33,978 nucleotides of DNA from Gelidibacter sp038243395 (lineage in GTDB: Bacteria > Bacteroidota > Bacteroidia > Flavobacteriales > Flavobacteriaceae). Shown here in pieces: positions 8,261 through 15,983 of this stretch. The stretch lies in assembly GCA_038243395.1 (NCBI GenBank), contig JBBSRC010000044.1, positions 1 through 33,978 on the forward strand, written 5' to 3'. The number at the start of each line of letters is the position of its first letter. Positions within the stretch are counted from its first letter, which is position 1. The notes beneath the pieces are model-generated. The model worked only from the letters and a program-made list of their open reading frames with translations, was not told where the DNA came from and ran no database searches. The position numbers and the translations under genes are program-made.

Positions 8261-9418
8261 TTAGGAACGAGTAGTTTCTTTTTTCTTCTCGTCGATGGAT
8301 ATTATAAACTTGGTTCCTACATCAACCGTACTTTCCACAGTTATTGTTCCACCTAAAGCTTCAATTTGGTTTTTAGTTAGATAAAGTCCAATGCCCTCAG
8401 CATTTTCATTATTATGAAAGGTTTTGTAAAGTCCAAAAATATCGTTACCATATTTTTCAAGGTCAATCCCCAGTCCGTTATCTTCAAGTGTAATCGCAAT
8501 ACCTGTTTCCGTCAATTTCGCATCAATGATAACTATAGGCTGCCTATCTGGATGTGAATATTTTAAGGCATTTGAGGATAAATTTAAAATAATGCTCTCC
8601 AAATAGGTTTCGTTACTGTATAACATGAGGTCATCACTGACATTATTTTTGATAATAACATTTTTGTCAATAATATCGAGTTCCAAGAGATCCACAACTT
8701 TACTAACGTAATCGTTGAATCTTAAAGGTTTAATCTCAAGTTTTGTATTACCTTGTTTGGAAACAATCTGCCTTAAATTATCAATAGTCTTTGTTAACGA
8801 ATCCGAAACTGTTATAAGCATATCAACAATTTCATCTTGGCTGTTTTGGTCTTCGGCTTCCTTATAAAACTCCAGCAAATTTTCGAAATTGCCGGCATGT
8901 TCCTTTAAATTATGCGTAACAATATGTGCAAAATTCGTCAGTTTCTTATTCTGATTACTAATTACATACAAATCTTGTCTTAACCGTTCTTCATCTTCTT
9001 TTCGTTGGGTTATATCAATGGTAGTACCAATAAATATTTTAGGGGAATTATTTTCATCATAAGCTACAATTTTACCAAAATCCAAGACCCATTTGTAGGA
9101 ACCGTCTTCAAATAAGATGCGATGTTCACTTTTATATTCTTGAGTAAGATTTTTAATATGATCGTCAATTGCTTTTTGAAGAGCCTCCAAATCCTCTGGA
9201 TGAATGGCTTCACTCCAGTGTCTTTTATGCAAATCCAATTCTGAATCTTCAAAACCATGAATGATTCGGGATGCTTTGGAATAGTACATCTTATTATTTG
9301 GCATATCCCATTCCCATACACCAATCTGCGAATTATCTAACGCATACTGATACTTATAACTTTTTAAATCTTCTTCACTGTGAAGGGAGGTTGGCATTGT
9401 GCTCATAGGTAGGATCAT
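8261..9418 (-). CDS. PAS-domain sensor histidine kinase, soluble (copy 2)
   Basis: This 385-residue kinase has the same design as its downstream neighbour. A PAS_3-like domain lies at about 24-140 (QIGVWEWDMP, EDGSYKWVLDFGKIV, FIGTTIDIT). The phospho-acceptor helix has HIVTHNLKEHAGNFENLL with H169 at the identical residue number as in copy 1. N-box (NLSSNALKY), DNGLGIDLEKYG and EGIGLYLTKNQIE follow. The two align almost without gaps through H169, so they arose by tandem duplication. No membrane segment and no receiver domain are present. The first 20 residues contain three possible ATG starts (residues 1, 5 and 8); the first was kept because nothing rules it out. Confidence 0.88.
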   Translation of the reverse strand: MILPMSTMPTSLHSEEDLKSYKYQYALDNSQIGVWEWDMPNNKMYYSKASRIIHGFEDSELDLHKRHWSEAIHPEDLEALQKAIDDHIKNLTQEYKSEHRILFEDGSYKWVLDFGKIVAYDENNSPKIFIGTTIDITQRKEDEERLRQDLYVISNQNKKLTNFAHIVTHNLKEHAGNFENLLEFYKEAEDQNSQDEIVDMLITVSDSLTKTIDNLRQIVSKQGNTKLEIKPLRFNDYVSKVVDLLELDIIDKNVIIKNNVSDDLMLYSNETYLESIILNLSSNALKYSHPDRQPIVIIDAKLTETGIAITLEDNGLGIDLEKYGNDIFGLYKTFHNNENAEGIGLYLTKNQIEALGGTITVESTVDVGTKFIISIDEKKKETTRS

Positions 9419-9505
9419 CCATTATAGGTATTTGGATAGAGGTTCAATATTCGGGAAATATAAGATTAAATTTCGATAAACGGAAGTTTTTAACGTTAAA
9501 GCGTT

Positions 9506-10417
9506 TTAATTTCGTGGATGAAAATTTTTTAAAACGTCTCTCAGATGTGATCGGTCCACGTGCATATAGATTTCGGTTGTGGTAATACTTTCATGTCCCA
9601 ACATGAGTTGTATGGCTCTTAAATCGGCTCCATTTTGTAACAAATGGGTGGCAAAGGAATGTCTAAACGTATGAGGAGAAATGGTTTTATTGAGATCAAT
9701 CTTTTCCGCAAGTCTTTTGATAATTGTAAAGATCATAGCTCGTGTTAGTTGATTGCCTCTATGATTTAAAAAAAGGGTGTCTTTATATTCTTTTTGTACG
9801 CTTATTTTCGTGCGGACTTCATCCTTATAAAGGGTAATAAATTTTTGAGTGGAAATGCCGATAGGAACAAAGCGTTGTTTATCTCCTTTCCCGGTAACTT
9901 TAATAAAACCTTCATCGAAGAAAAGATCGGAAATCTTGAGATTGGTCAATTCGCTTACGCGCAGACCGCAACTGTAAAGTGTTTCAAGGATCGTACGGTC
10001 GCGTTCTCCAATTCTGACACCATTATATTCTCTGGTCAGTTCTATCGCTCCAATAAGTTGATCTATTTCGTGAATACTTAAAGTGTCGGGTAGTCTTTGA
10101 CCAGTTTTAGGAGATTCAATAGCATCTAAAGGATTTATTTTTATATAATCTTCAAACACGAGATACCCAAAGAAACTTCGGAGTCCTGAAATAATGCGCG
10201 CCTGTGATTTGGCATTGACTTTTTTAGAGGTTTCGTATAAAAATGTTTGTATAGCAATATGGTCAATTTCAATAGGGGATATGATCATTTCATGCTCCTC
10301 TAAAAACTTTATGAGTTTCTTAATATCCAATGCGTAATTGTCAATGGAATTTTGGGATAACCCACGCTCAATTTTTAAATAAAGCTTATAATCCTTGAGA
10401 GCATCATGCCATTTCAT
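9506..10417 (-). CDS. xerD: site-specific tyrosine recombinase XerD
   Basis: XerD with XerC resolves chromosome dimers at dif near the end of replication. The ATG at 10415-10417 gives 303 residues, close to the family norm of about 298, starting MKWHDALKDYKLYLKIERGL; a longer reading from an upstream TTG adds 17 residues with no family resemblance. The N-terminal SAM-like core-binding domain covers about 1-95. All catalytic residues are present: R153 (CGLRVSEL), K177 (TGKGDK), H249 and R252 (HTFRHSFATH), H275 (LGHESI) and Y284 (EIYMHV). Each is five higher than its E. coli XerD counterpart. It is a housekeeping enzyme, and nothing nearby suggests an integron or phage. Confidence 0.94.
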   Translation of the reverse strand: MKWHDALKDYKLYLKIERGLSQNSIDNYALDIKKLIKFLEEHEMIISPIEIDHIAIQTFLYETSKKVNAKSQARIISGLRSFFGYLVFEDYIKINPLDAIESPKTGQRLPDTLSIHEIDQLIGAIELTREYNGVRIGERDRTILETLYSCGLRVSELTNLKISDLFFDEGFIKVTGKGDKQRFVPIGISTQKFITLYKDEVRTKISVQKEYKDTLFLNHRGNQLTRAMIFTIIKRLAEKIDLNKTISPHTFRHSFATHLLQNGADLRAIQLMLGHESITTTEIYMHVDRSHLRDVLKNFHPRN

Positions 10418-10800
10418 GAATAGTGTTTTTAGAGTAAAGATAAAAGAAAGTTGGTGGTATGAATACAATCTGCAATATTACTAATTACAAATAAATTGCA
10501 AGCCAGTTTACTAACTGTTATCGTTTTTTTTAAGATTTTAATTTTTGATATTAATTTCACTTGAAGGTGAAAAGGGTATTTATGCCGTTAAAGAAAGTGT
10601 TATTAAAGTCAACCTGTCATTAAGGAGGCTTAGATATTTGCACTGTTATTATAATGGCTTTTAAATTTTAATTGTGTATGTGCAGTGAAGGAAACGTTAA
10701 AATCACATACGTGGTGTTAAACTCTGTTAAGATGAGATCTTGTAAGGTATTTCTTAACGTATATCGATTTATAACTTAATAAAACTTAAAAACTATTATT
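10418..10800. other. 383-bp intergenic region, divergent promoters expected
   Basis: No gene is supported here. It separates xerD (minus) from an outer-membrane barrel gene (plus) and should contain both promoters. An inverted repeat GTATGTG (10676-10682) / CACATAC (10704-10710) and a small hairpin around 10558-10571 are visible, but I could not identify a clean TAnnTTTG element. Confidence 0.5.
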
Positions 10801-11424
10801 ATGAAAAATTTATTTTTAGCAACATTAGTGACTCTTATAAGTGCTACAACAATTTACGCGCAGTCAGATGATTCAACTACACAATTTGGTGTAAAAGGAG
10901 GCGTCAACCTTTCTAATATAACTGGCGATGATTCTGGAAATTTCGATTCAAGAACGAGCTTCCATTTAGGGCTTTTCATGGAAATACCAATTAGTGAGCG
11001 TTTCTCTTTCCAACCTGAAGTTTTGTATTCAGGACAAGGTTTTACGTTATTAAAAGATAATCCAATAGGTAGTGATATCGAATACCAATTGGATTATGTT
11101 CAAATTCCATTAATGGCCAAAATTTATGTGATAAAAGGTTTGTATGCCGAAGCCGGTCCACAATTTGGGTTTAAAGTTAAAGAGACAATTGATACAAAGG
11201 AAGGATCAAATAGTGGAACAGAAGTTAATCCTGATGATTCTAAATTAAAAGGATTTGATACTAATTTAGCGTTAGGAACTGGTTACAAATTTGATAACGG
11301 TTTATTACTTTCTGCGAGATACACTTTTGGTTTGACCAATATTTTTAAAGATGACGCACCATTAATCGGTAATGCAGATGTTAAAAATTCAGTATGGCAA
11401 TTTGGTGTTGGTTTTTCATTCTAA
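10801..11424 (+). CDS. small outer-membrane beta-barrel protein (PorT-like family)
   Basis: This is a 207-residue exported barrel protein of the type annotated as porin family or outer membrane beta-barrel protein. It has a signal peptide (residues 1-21, ending TTIYAQ) and then alternating beta-strands that open with FGVKGGVNLSNI, contain RFSFQPEVLYSGQG and end in an aromatic residue (QFGVGFSF), as expected for barrel assembly. The family is too generic to assign a cargo or partner. It is followed by its own perfect terminator at 11454-11480, so it is probably transcribed alone. It shares the FGxKGGxN opening with the gene at 12713. Confidence 0.85.
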   Translation: MKNLFLATLVTLISATTIYAQSDDSTTQFGVKGGVNLSNITGDDSGNFDSRTSFHLGLFMEIPISERFSFQPEVLYSGQGFTLLKDNPIGSDIEYQLDYVQIPLMAKIYVIKGLYAEAGPQFGFKVKETIDTKEGSNSGTEVNPDDSKLKGFDTNLALGTGYKFDNGLLLSARYTFGLTNIFKDDAPLIGNADVKNSVWQFGVGFSF

Positions 11425-11453
11425 TGACAACTTAATCACAATCAATTCAATAG

Positions 11454-11480
11454 AAACCGAAGCAATTGCTTCGGTTTTTT
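11454..11480 (+). terminator. intrinsic terminator
   Basis: This is a 24-nt perfect palindrome (AAACCGAAGC at 11454-11463 pairing with GCTTCGGTTT) followed by a T run ending at 11480. It closes the barrel gene at 10801-11424. Confidence 0.85.
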
Positions 11481-11549
11481 AATGCGTTAAAAAATGGTTA
11501 AATATCAGTAATTACTTACGTTTAGTTTTTTTGAAACTAACATTACGCT

Positions 11550-11557
11550 TAGTTTTG
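11550..11557 (+). promoter_or_regulatory. promoter -7 element TAGTTTTG
   Basis: TAGTTTTG matches TAnnTTTG exactly and is followed by CAC, as in the rpsA promoter. A TTG is present at 11531-11533, but the spacer is only 16 nt, so the -33 part is weak. Transcription from here would begin near 11562, which rules out an upstream start codon for the next gene. Confidence 0.55.
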
Positions 11558-11593
11558 CACTCTCAAATTTACAAACAACTTAAAATAGAAAAA

Positions 11594-12205
11594 ATGAAAA
11601 AAGTAATGTTTATGGCTGCGTTTGCAGTTTTCGGATTATCAAATGTGAATGCGCAAGAAGTTGAAACTACTTACGGTTTTGACGAAGGAAGTATCATGTT
11701 GGAAGGCGGTCTTGGTTTTAACACTTCAAAAGATAAAAACACAGACACCAAGACTAACGGATTTTCAATCAGTCCAAAAATTGGATACTTTGTAACTGAG
11801 GATTTTGCAGTCGGAGTAGAAGCAAGTTACACGTCTTCAACTACAGAAATTGCTGGAACAGATATTAAAGATAACAAAGGCTTTGGCGCTGGTGTATTTG
11901 CAAGATACTACTTCTTGGATTTAGGTAAACGTTTCAAAACTTATACAGAGTTAGGTGTAGGTTACGCGTCAAATAAAGATAAAATCGCAGATGTGAAAGC
12001 TGACGGTTTTGGCGCAGGACTTAACTTAGGTATTAACTATTTCGTAACTGAAAATATTGCTATATCATTCGGTCTAGCGGACGTAGTTTCTTATTCATCT
12101 GCAAAATTTGATGGTGGTAAAGCCGTATCAGGTTTTAATGGAAATATCAATGTTTTCAATAACTTTTTTGACACCGCTCAATTTGGTTTATTGTTTAAAT
12201 TATAA
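11594..12205 (+). CDS. outer-membrane beta-barrel protein
   Basis: This is an exported barrel protein of 203 residues. The start at the ATG at 11594 gives MKKVMFMAAFAVFGLSNVNAQ, a clean signal peptide. A longer reading from 11531 would begin upstream of the -7 element at 11550-11557 and bury the signal peptide, so it is rejected. The mature part has the alternating strands and Gly-rich turns of an 8-strand OmpA/OmpW-like barrel (KIGYFVTEDFAVGVEASYTS, ARYYFLDLGKRFKTY, NLGINYFVTENIAISFGL) and ends GLLFKL. The function is unknown. It has its own promoter and terminator. Confidence 0.85.
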   Translation: MKKVMFMAAFAVFGLSNVNAQEVETTYGFDEGSIMLEGGLGFNTSKDKNTDTKTNGFSISPKIGYFVTEDFAVGVEASYTSSTTEIAGTDIKDNKGFGAGVFARYYFLDLGKRFKTYTELGVGYASNKDKIADVKADGFGAGLNLGINYFVTENIAISFGLADVVSYSSAKFDGGKAVSGFNGNINVFNNFFDTAQFGLLFKL

Positions 12206-12228
12206 TTAAACACATAATTTTGATTTCT

Positions 12229-12259
12229 AAAACCACCAACATGTTTGGTGGTTTTTTTA
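12229..12259 (+). terminator. intrinsic terminator
   Basis: This is an 11-bp stem, AAAACCACCAA (12229-12239) with TTGGTGGTTTT (12245-12255), over a CATGT loop, continuing into T residues. It ends the barrel gene at 11594-12205. Confidence 0.85.
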
Positions 12260-12287
12260 TGCGTTTATATTTTTATACTTTTATGTC

Positions 12288-12716
12288 ATGAAAAAATTAA
12301 TCATCATTAATGGCCCAAATTTGAATTTATTGGGCACAAGAGAGCCGGATTTATACGGAAGTCTTTCTTTAGCTGGATTTTTAGAGGCGATAAAAGCCAA
12401 ATATCCAGAAGTTCAAATAGACCATTACCAATCCAATATTGAGGGTAAACTGATTTCTAAAATTCAGGAAGTTGGCTTTAGTTATGATGGTATAATTTTG
12501 AACGCTGCCGCTTACACGCATACCTCTATCGGCATTGGAGATGCGGTAAAAGCCATTACAACGCCAGTGGTAGAAGTACATATTTCAAATACGTTCGCGC
12601 GCGAAGACTTTAGGCACCAATCTTTTATTGCACCAAATGCAAAAGGTGTTATCGTAGGTTTTGGATTGCAGAGCTATGAATTAGGCATCCAAAGCTTTTT
12701 GAATGATGCGAAATGA
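12288..12716 (+). CDS. aroQ: 3-dehydroquinate dehydratase, type II
   Basis: AroQ converts 3-dehydroquinate to 3-dehydroshikimate in the shikimate pathway for aromatic amino acids. The 142-residue length fits type II enzymes, which form dodecamers. The family motifs are complete: INGPNLNLLGTREPDLYG with R18 and the catalytic Y23, HYQSNIEG (46-53), NAAAYTHTSI (72-81), EVHISN with H98, and REDFRH with R109. The stop codon overlaps the start of the next barrel gene as ATGA, so the two are translationally linked. TACTTTTA at 12276-12283, four bases before the ATG, may be a -7 element, which would make the mRNA nearly leaderless. Confidence 0.95.
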   Translation: MKKLIIINGPNLNLLGTREPDLYGSLSLAGFLEAIKAKYPEVQIDHYQSNIEGKLISKIQEVGFSYDGIILNAAAYTHTSIGIGDAVKAITTPVVEVHISNTFAREDFRHQSFIAPNAKGVIVGFGLQSYELGIQSFLNDAK

Positions 12717-13195
12717 ATCATAAAATAATAGTTTTAGCCACATTATTTGTCATCTCCTCGTTTGTGGTCAAAGCACAAGAACTTAGCTTTGGAATTAAAG
12801 GAGGATTGAATAAAACCTTTTACACGGTGAATCAGCAATCTTTAGGCTTTTATTCAACTTCGGAAACAGGATTTTATGGAGGAGTTTTTGTAGAATTTCC
12901 TATTGATGAATTTTTGAGTATCCAACCCGAAGTTTTATATATTTCAGTGGGCGATTTCAATTTTTTGAACATTCCCATTTATGCCCAATATGAAGTTGCC
13001 CATAAATTACACTTAATGGCAGGACCAAGTGTGAATTATTTCTTTGATTTCTTAACGAATAAATTGAAGATCGGTGCTGACATCAGTTCAAGCTATGACC
13101 TTACACAGGTTTTAAATGTCCACGTCAAATTTGCTTTGGGTATTGACGAATTGGCACCAAATGGCTTGTTCTTTGGACTGGGACTTAAAATCTAA
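12713..13195 (+). CDS. small outer-membrane beta-barrel protein (PorT-like family)
   Basis: This 160-residue exported protein has a signal peptide at residues 1-22 (ending VVKAQ). It opens with ELSFGIKGGLNKTFYTVN and has FPIDEFLSIQPEVLYIS, clearly of the same family as the protein at 10801-11424 (compare FGVKGGVN and FQPEVLYSG). It is shorter than the usual 190-220 residues of this family and may form a smaller barrel. It ends GLFFGLGLKI. The ATG overlaps the aroQ stop by 4 nt, so it is co-translated with a shikimate enzyme it has no evident link to. The function is not known. Confidence 0.82.
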   Translation: MNHKIIVLATLFVISSFVVKAQELSFGIKGGLNKTFYTVNQQSLGFYSTSETGFYGGVFVEFPIDEFLSIQPEVLYISVGDFNFLNIPIYAQYEVAHKLHLMAGPSVNYFFDFLTNKLKIGADISSSYDLTQVLNVHVKFALGIDELAPNGLFFGLGLKI

Positions 13196-13255
13196 ATGAA
13201 ATACAAAATACTCAAAATCCTTGTCTGCCGACAGGCTGCCAAATTCCAAAATACA

Positions 13256-13285
13256 TAAAAAAAGCGATTCAAATTTTGAATCGCT
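13256..13285 (-). terminator. terminator for lpdA
   Basis: AGCGATTC (13263-13270) pairs with GAATCGCT (13278-13285). On the minus strand the stem is followed by seven T (the A run just before 13263). It lies 60 nt beyond the lpdA stop. Confidence 0.75.
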
Positions 13286-13311
13286 CTTTAATTTATTTTG
13301 AGTATGAGTTT

Positions 13312-13337
13312 CTTCCCTACGGGAAGGCTAGGATGGG
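13312..13337. repeat. short palindromic intergenic element
   Basis: CTTCCC (13312-13317) pairs with GGGAAG (13321-13326) across TAC, followed by GCTAGGATGGG. It is GC-richer than its surroundings and lies between the lpdA stop and its terminator stem. It resembles dispersed intergenic palindromes that I recall from flavobacterial genomes, but only one copy is in this window. Confidence 0.35.
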
Positions 13338-13344
13338 CTCTTAT

Positions 13345-14721
13345 TTACAAATGAATCACTTCCCCGTAAGCAGCAGCAACAGCTTCCATGACCGCCTCAC
13401 TCATTGTTGGATGCGGATGCACAGCTTTTAGCACTTCGTGTCCTGTGGTCTCTAATTTACGTCCTAAGACGGCTTCAGCAATCATATCCGTTACTCCGGC
13501 ACCAATCATGTGGCAGCCTAACCATTCGCCATATTTAGCATCAAAAATCACTTTAACAAAACCCTCTGTAGCTCCAGAAGCACTTGCTTTACCTGAGGCA
13601 GAGAATGGGAATTTACCAACTTTAATATCGTAACCTTTTTCTTTGGCTTGTTTTTCAGTCATCCCAACACTAGCAATTTCTGGAGTAGCATATGTACATC
13701 CAGGAATATTTCCATAGTCTAAGGCCTCTACATTTTGTCCGGCAATTTTCTCCACACATAATATTCCCTCTGCAGAAGCAACGTGTGCAAGAGCTTGTCC
13801 TGGCACCACATCTCCAATGGCATAATACCCAGGAATGTTGGTCTGATAATAATCATTGACCAAAATTTTATCTCTATCAACCGCAATTCCTACATCTTCC
13901 AATCCAATATTTTCAATATTAGACTTGATACCTACAGCTGAAAGTATGATGTCTGCTTCCAGAGTTTCTTCTCCTTTTGCAGTTTTTATCGTCGCGACAA
14001 CACCTTCTCCAGAAGTATCAACTTTGGTTACTTCAGAAGAGGTCATAATTTTAATACCAGCTTTTTTGAACGATTTTTCCAGTTGTTTCGAAACCTCTTC
14101 ATCTTCCACAGGAACAACATTTGGTAAAAATTCAACAATGGTCACATCCGTTCCCATCGATTTATAGAAATAAGCAAATTCAACACCAATGGCACCTGAA
14201 CCTACTACAATCATACTTTTAGGCTGCTCTTTTAAAGTCATGGCTTCTCTATAGCCAATCACTTTTTTGCCATCTTGTTTCAAACTTGGCAATTCTCTTG
14301 ATCGTGCACCAGTAGCAATAATAATATGGTCGGCACTATATTCCTTTTCACCAACATCAACTTTCTTTCCTGGTTTAAGTTTTCCAAAACCTTCAATGAC
14401 ATCAACTTTATTTTTCTTAAGCAAAAACTGAACACCTTTACTCATGCCGCCAGCGACATCGCGACTGCGTTTTACTACAGCTGTAAAATCTTTGTCGGCT
14501 TCCTTTACAGAAAGGCCATAATTTTCAGCATGTTTGAGATATTCAAAAACCTCTGCCGATTTCAACAAGGCTTTCGTTGGGATACAGCCCCAATTTAAAC
14601 AAACTCCACCAAGACTTTCTTTTTCAATAATTGCAGTTTTGAAACCTAATTGTGATGCTCTAATAGCAGTTACGTAGCCACCAGGACCACTTCCAAGAAC
14701 AATGATATCGTATTTACTCAT
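13345..14721 (-). CDS. lpdA: dihydrolipoyl dehydrogenase (E3)
   Basis: E3 is the FAD enzyme that reoxidises lipoamide in pyruvate, 2-oxoglutarate or branched-chain dehydrogenase complexes and passes electrons to NAD+. The 458-residue protein has the N-terminal FAD site (IIVLGSGPGGYVTAI), the redox disulphide C41-C46 in GGVCLNWGCIPTK, the NAD site (MIVVGSGAIGVEFA), the second FAD motif (GYYAIGDVV) and the C-terminal base pair H437/E442 (HPTMSE). All active residues are present. No E1 or E2 genes lie nearby. A terminator follows at 13256-13285. Confidence 0.95.
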   Translation of the reverse strand: MSKYDIIVLGSGPGGYVTAIRASQLGFKTAIIEKESLGGVCLNWGCIPTKALLKSAEVFEYLKHAENYGLSVKEADKDFTAVVKRSRDVAGGMSKGVQFLLKKNKVDVIEGFGKLKPGKKVDVGEKEYSADHIIIATGARSRELPSLKQDGKKVIGYREAMTLKEQPKSMIVVGSGAIGVEFAYFYKSMGTDVTIVEFLPNVVPVEDEEVSKQLEKSFKKAGIKIMTSSEVTKVDTSGEGVVATIKTAKGEETLEADIILSAVGIKSNIENIGLEDVGIAVDRDKILVNDYYQTNIPGYYAIGDVVPGQALAHVASAEGILCVEKIAGQNVEALDYGNIPGCTYATPEIASVGMTEKQAKEKGYDIKVGKFPFSASGKASASGATEGFVKVIFDAKYGEWLGCHMIGAGVTDMIAEAVLGRKLETTGHEVLKAVHPHPTMSEAVMEAVAAAYGEVIHL

Positions 14722-14909
14722 GAGAATTTTTTAATCGTGATTATTAGCTACGAAGGTACAAAAAGTAAATTTTAAATAGCAAATTAGAAAAATCAAAAAA
14801 GTGAATAGTTTTTAGCTAATATTTGTGGAGAGCAATGGATTGAAAAATTGAGAATGATGGAATTGCTTGCGCTTCCGCAGATTTAAGCGATGCTCAAAAT
14901 TTGCTGCGC

Positions 14910-15230
14910 TTAAATCCAGCAGTCATGTCCGTCGAAAAAAGTCCAACCTTTTTCCCAATCCGCTAAAATTTCGACTTTAGTGCTATAAGATGTCTCAAAT
15001 TCCTGATCGCCCAGACACCGTTTCTTTTCGCCATCTTCCTTTAAAAAATTCGTTCATCGACTTAACATATTGCCCACCATGTGCTTTACTACAACAGAAA
15101 TGCTGTTAGAATCTTCACTCGGTTGATAATTCATATCCTCAAAGGAAAGTTGTGCAATAGCTTAGTCAGCACCGGTTTTGTAATACTGAAACTGCTTATG
15201 ATCCCGGATAAGATCTGGTTTTCCATAACA
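14910..15230 (-). pseudogene. broken DinB-superfamily (DUF1572-like) gene
   Basis: One minus-strand frame through the lpdA-msrB gap reads like a DUF1572/DinB-type protein interrupted by stops. Upstream is HKQFQYYKTGAD, then a TAA, then AIAQLSFEDMNYQPSEDSNS and SISVVVKHMVGNMLSR. A TGA stands exactly where the family has Trp (SR-W-T-x-F), followed by TNFLKEDGEKK, DQEFETSYSTKVEILADWEK and GWTFFDG. Then the similarity stops before a TAA at 14910-14912; the C-terminal half and a proper start are missing. Intact family members are small four-helix proteins, some metal-dependent thiol-related enzymes. I judged family membership from memory of conserved positions, so it needs a profile search. It is not on any intact reading frame. 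Confidence 0.65.
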
Positions 15231-15313
15231 ACAATTATATTTCAATATTCTAAATTCCAAATTCCAGTTGCAACTTTAACCATTTAAAATTTGGAGTTTT
15301 ATTTTTTGTGCTT

Positions 15314-15799
15314 TTATTTATTAGGCACGAACTCCAGTGCAACTCCATTAATACAGTGACGTTTTCCTGTGGTTGTTTTTGGCCCATCATTAAAAACGTG
15401 ACCTAAATGACCGCCACAAGTAGCACAATGTTCTTCAATCCCCATGTAAGCATTGCCACCTTTTTCAAAAGCTACATTACCTTCAATAACGCGGTCAAAA
15501 CTTGGCCAACCTGTTCCAGAATCAAATTTATTTTCACTTTTGTAAAGTGGCGTTTTGCAAGCTGAGCACACATAAATTCCTGATTTATAATTTTTGTCTA
15601 ATGGACTGGAGAATGCACGTTCAGTACCTTCTTGTCTCATTACACGGTATTGGTCAGCGGTTAACTCACTCTTCCACTCGGCATTAGTTTTATTGATTTT
15701 AAATTCTTTTTTTTGATCAGCTGAATTTTCTTTTTTTTGGGCAGAACTGTCACAGCTAAAAATCAGACTGAATAAAAGTATAAACGGTAGCGTTTTCAT
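15314..15799 (-). CDS. msrB: peptide-methionine (R)-S-oxide reductase MsrB, lipoprotein
   Basis: MsrB repairs oxidised methionine (R-sulphoxide) in proteins. Of 161 residues, the first 16 form a lipoprotein signal with lipobox LIFSC (C16), so this copy is anchored in the envelope rather than cytoplasmic. The MsrB domain runs from about residue 40 to the end. Zinc-binding C78/C81 (CSAC) and C125/C128 (CATC) are present, the GTGWPSF motif is at about 95-101, and the catalytic C149 lies in RHCINGVAL. It is probably supplied with reducing power across the membrane, but no partner is encoded here. Upstream lies glgB, divergently transcribed. Confidence 0.94.
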   Translation of the reverse strand: MKTLPFILLFSLIFSCDSSAQKKENSADQKKEFKINKTNAEWKSELTADQYRVMRQEGTERAFSSPLDKNYKSGIYVCSACKTPLYKSENKFDSGTGWPSFDRVIEGNVAFEKGGNAYMGIEEHCATCGGHLGHVFNDGPKTTTGKRHCINGVALEFVPNK

Positions 15800-15983
15800 A
15801 ATGATGTATTTATAATTAAAATATTAAGTCGAAAGAGATTATGTTTCCTTTCTCAATAAAGCGTTAAGATAATCCCTGCGATTTTAAAAACGTATTTCAT
15901 CTTACTTTGTTTACGTAATTTTAGTACTTTAGGATTTTATTTTGATATGTATTAACACTTTTTAATCCTTTAAAGATTCAAAT

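Noticed and set aside
9506..10417. XerD as evidence for an integrative element
   Set aside because: It has housekeeping XerD length and sequence, and there is no attachment site, excisionase or cargo nearby.
10418..10468. 17-residue N-terminal extension of XerD from a TTG
   Set aside because: The ATG at 10417 gives the family length and puts all catalytic residues a constant five positions from E. coli XerD.
11531..11593. N-terminal extension of the second barrel protein from a TTG
   Set aside because: It starts upstream of the -7 element at 11550-11557 and would bury a clean signal peptide.
14326..14598. Plus-strand frame antisense to lpdA
   Set aside because: It is a shadow of the highly conserved lpdA coding sequence, with no signal of its own.
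15081..15287. 68-residue plus-strand frame in the lpdA-msrB gap
   Set aside because: The opposite strand carries recognisable DinB/DUF1572-like blocks, so the plus-strand frame is most likely an accident within a pseudogene.
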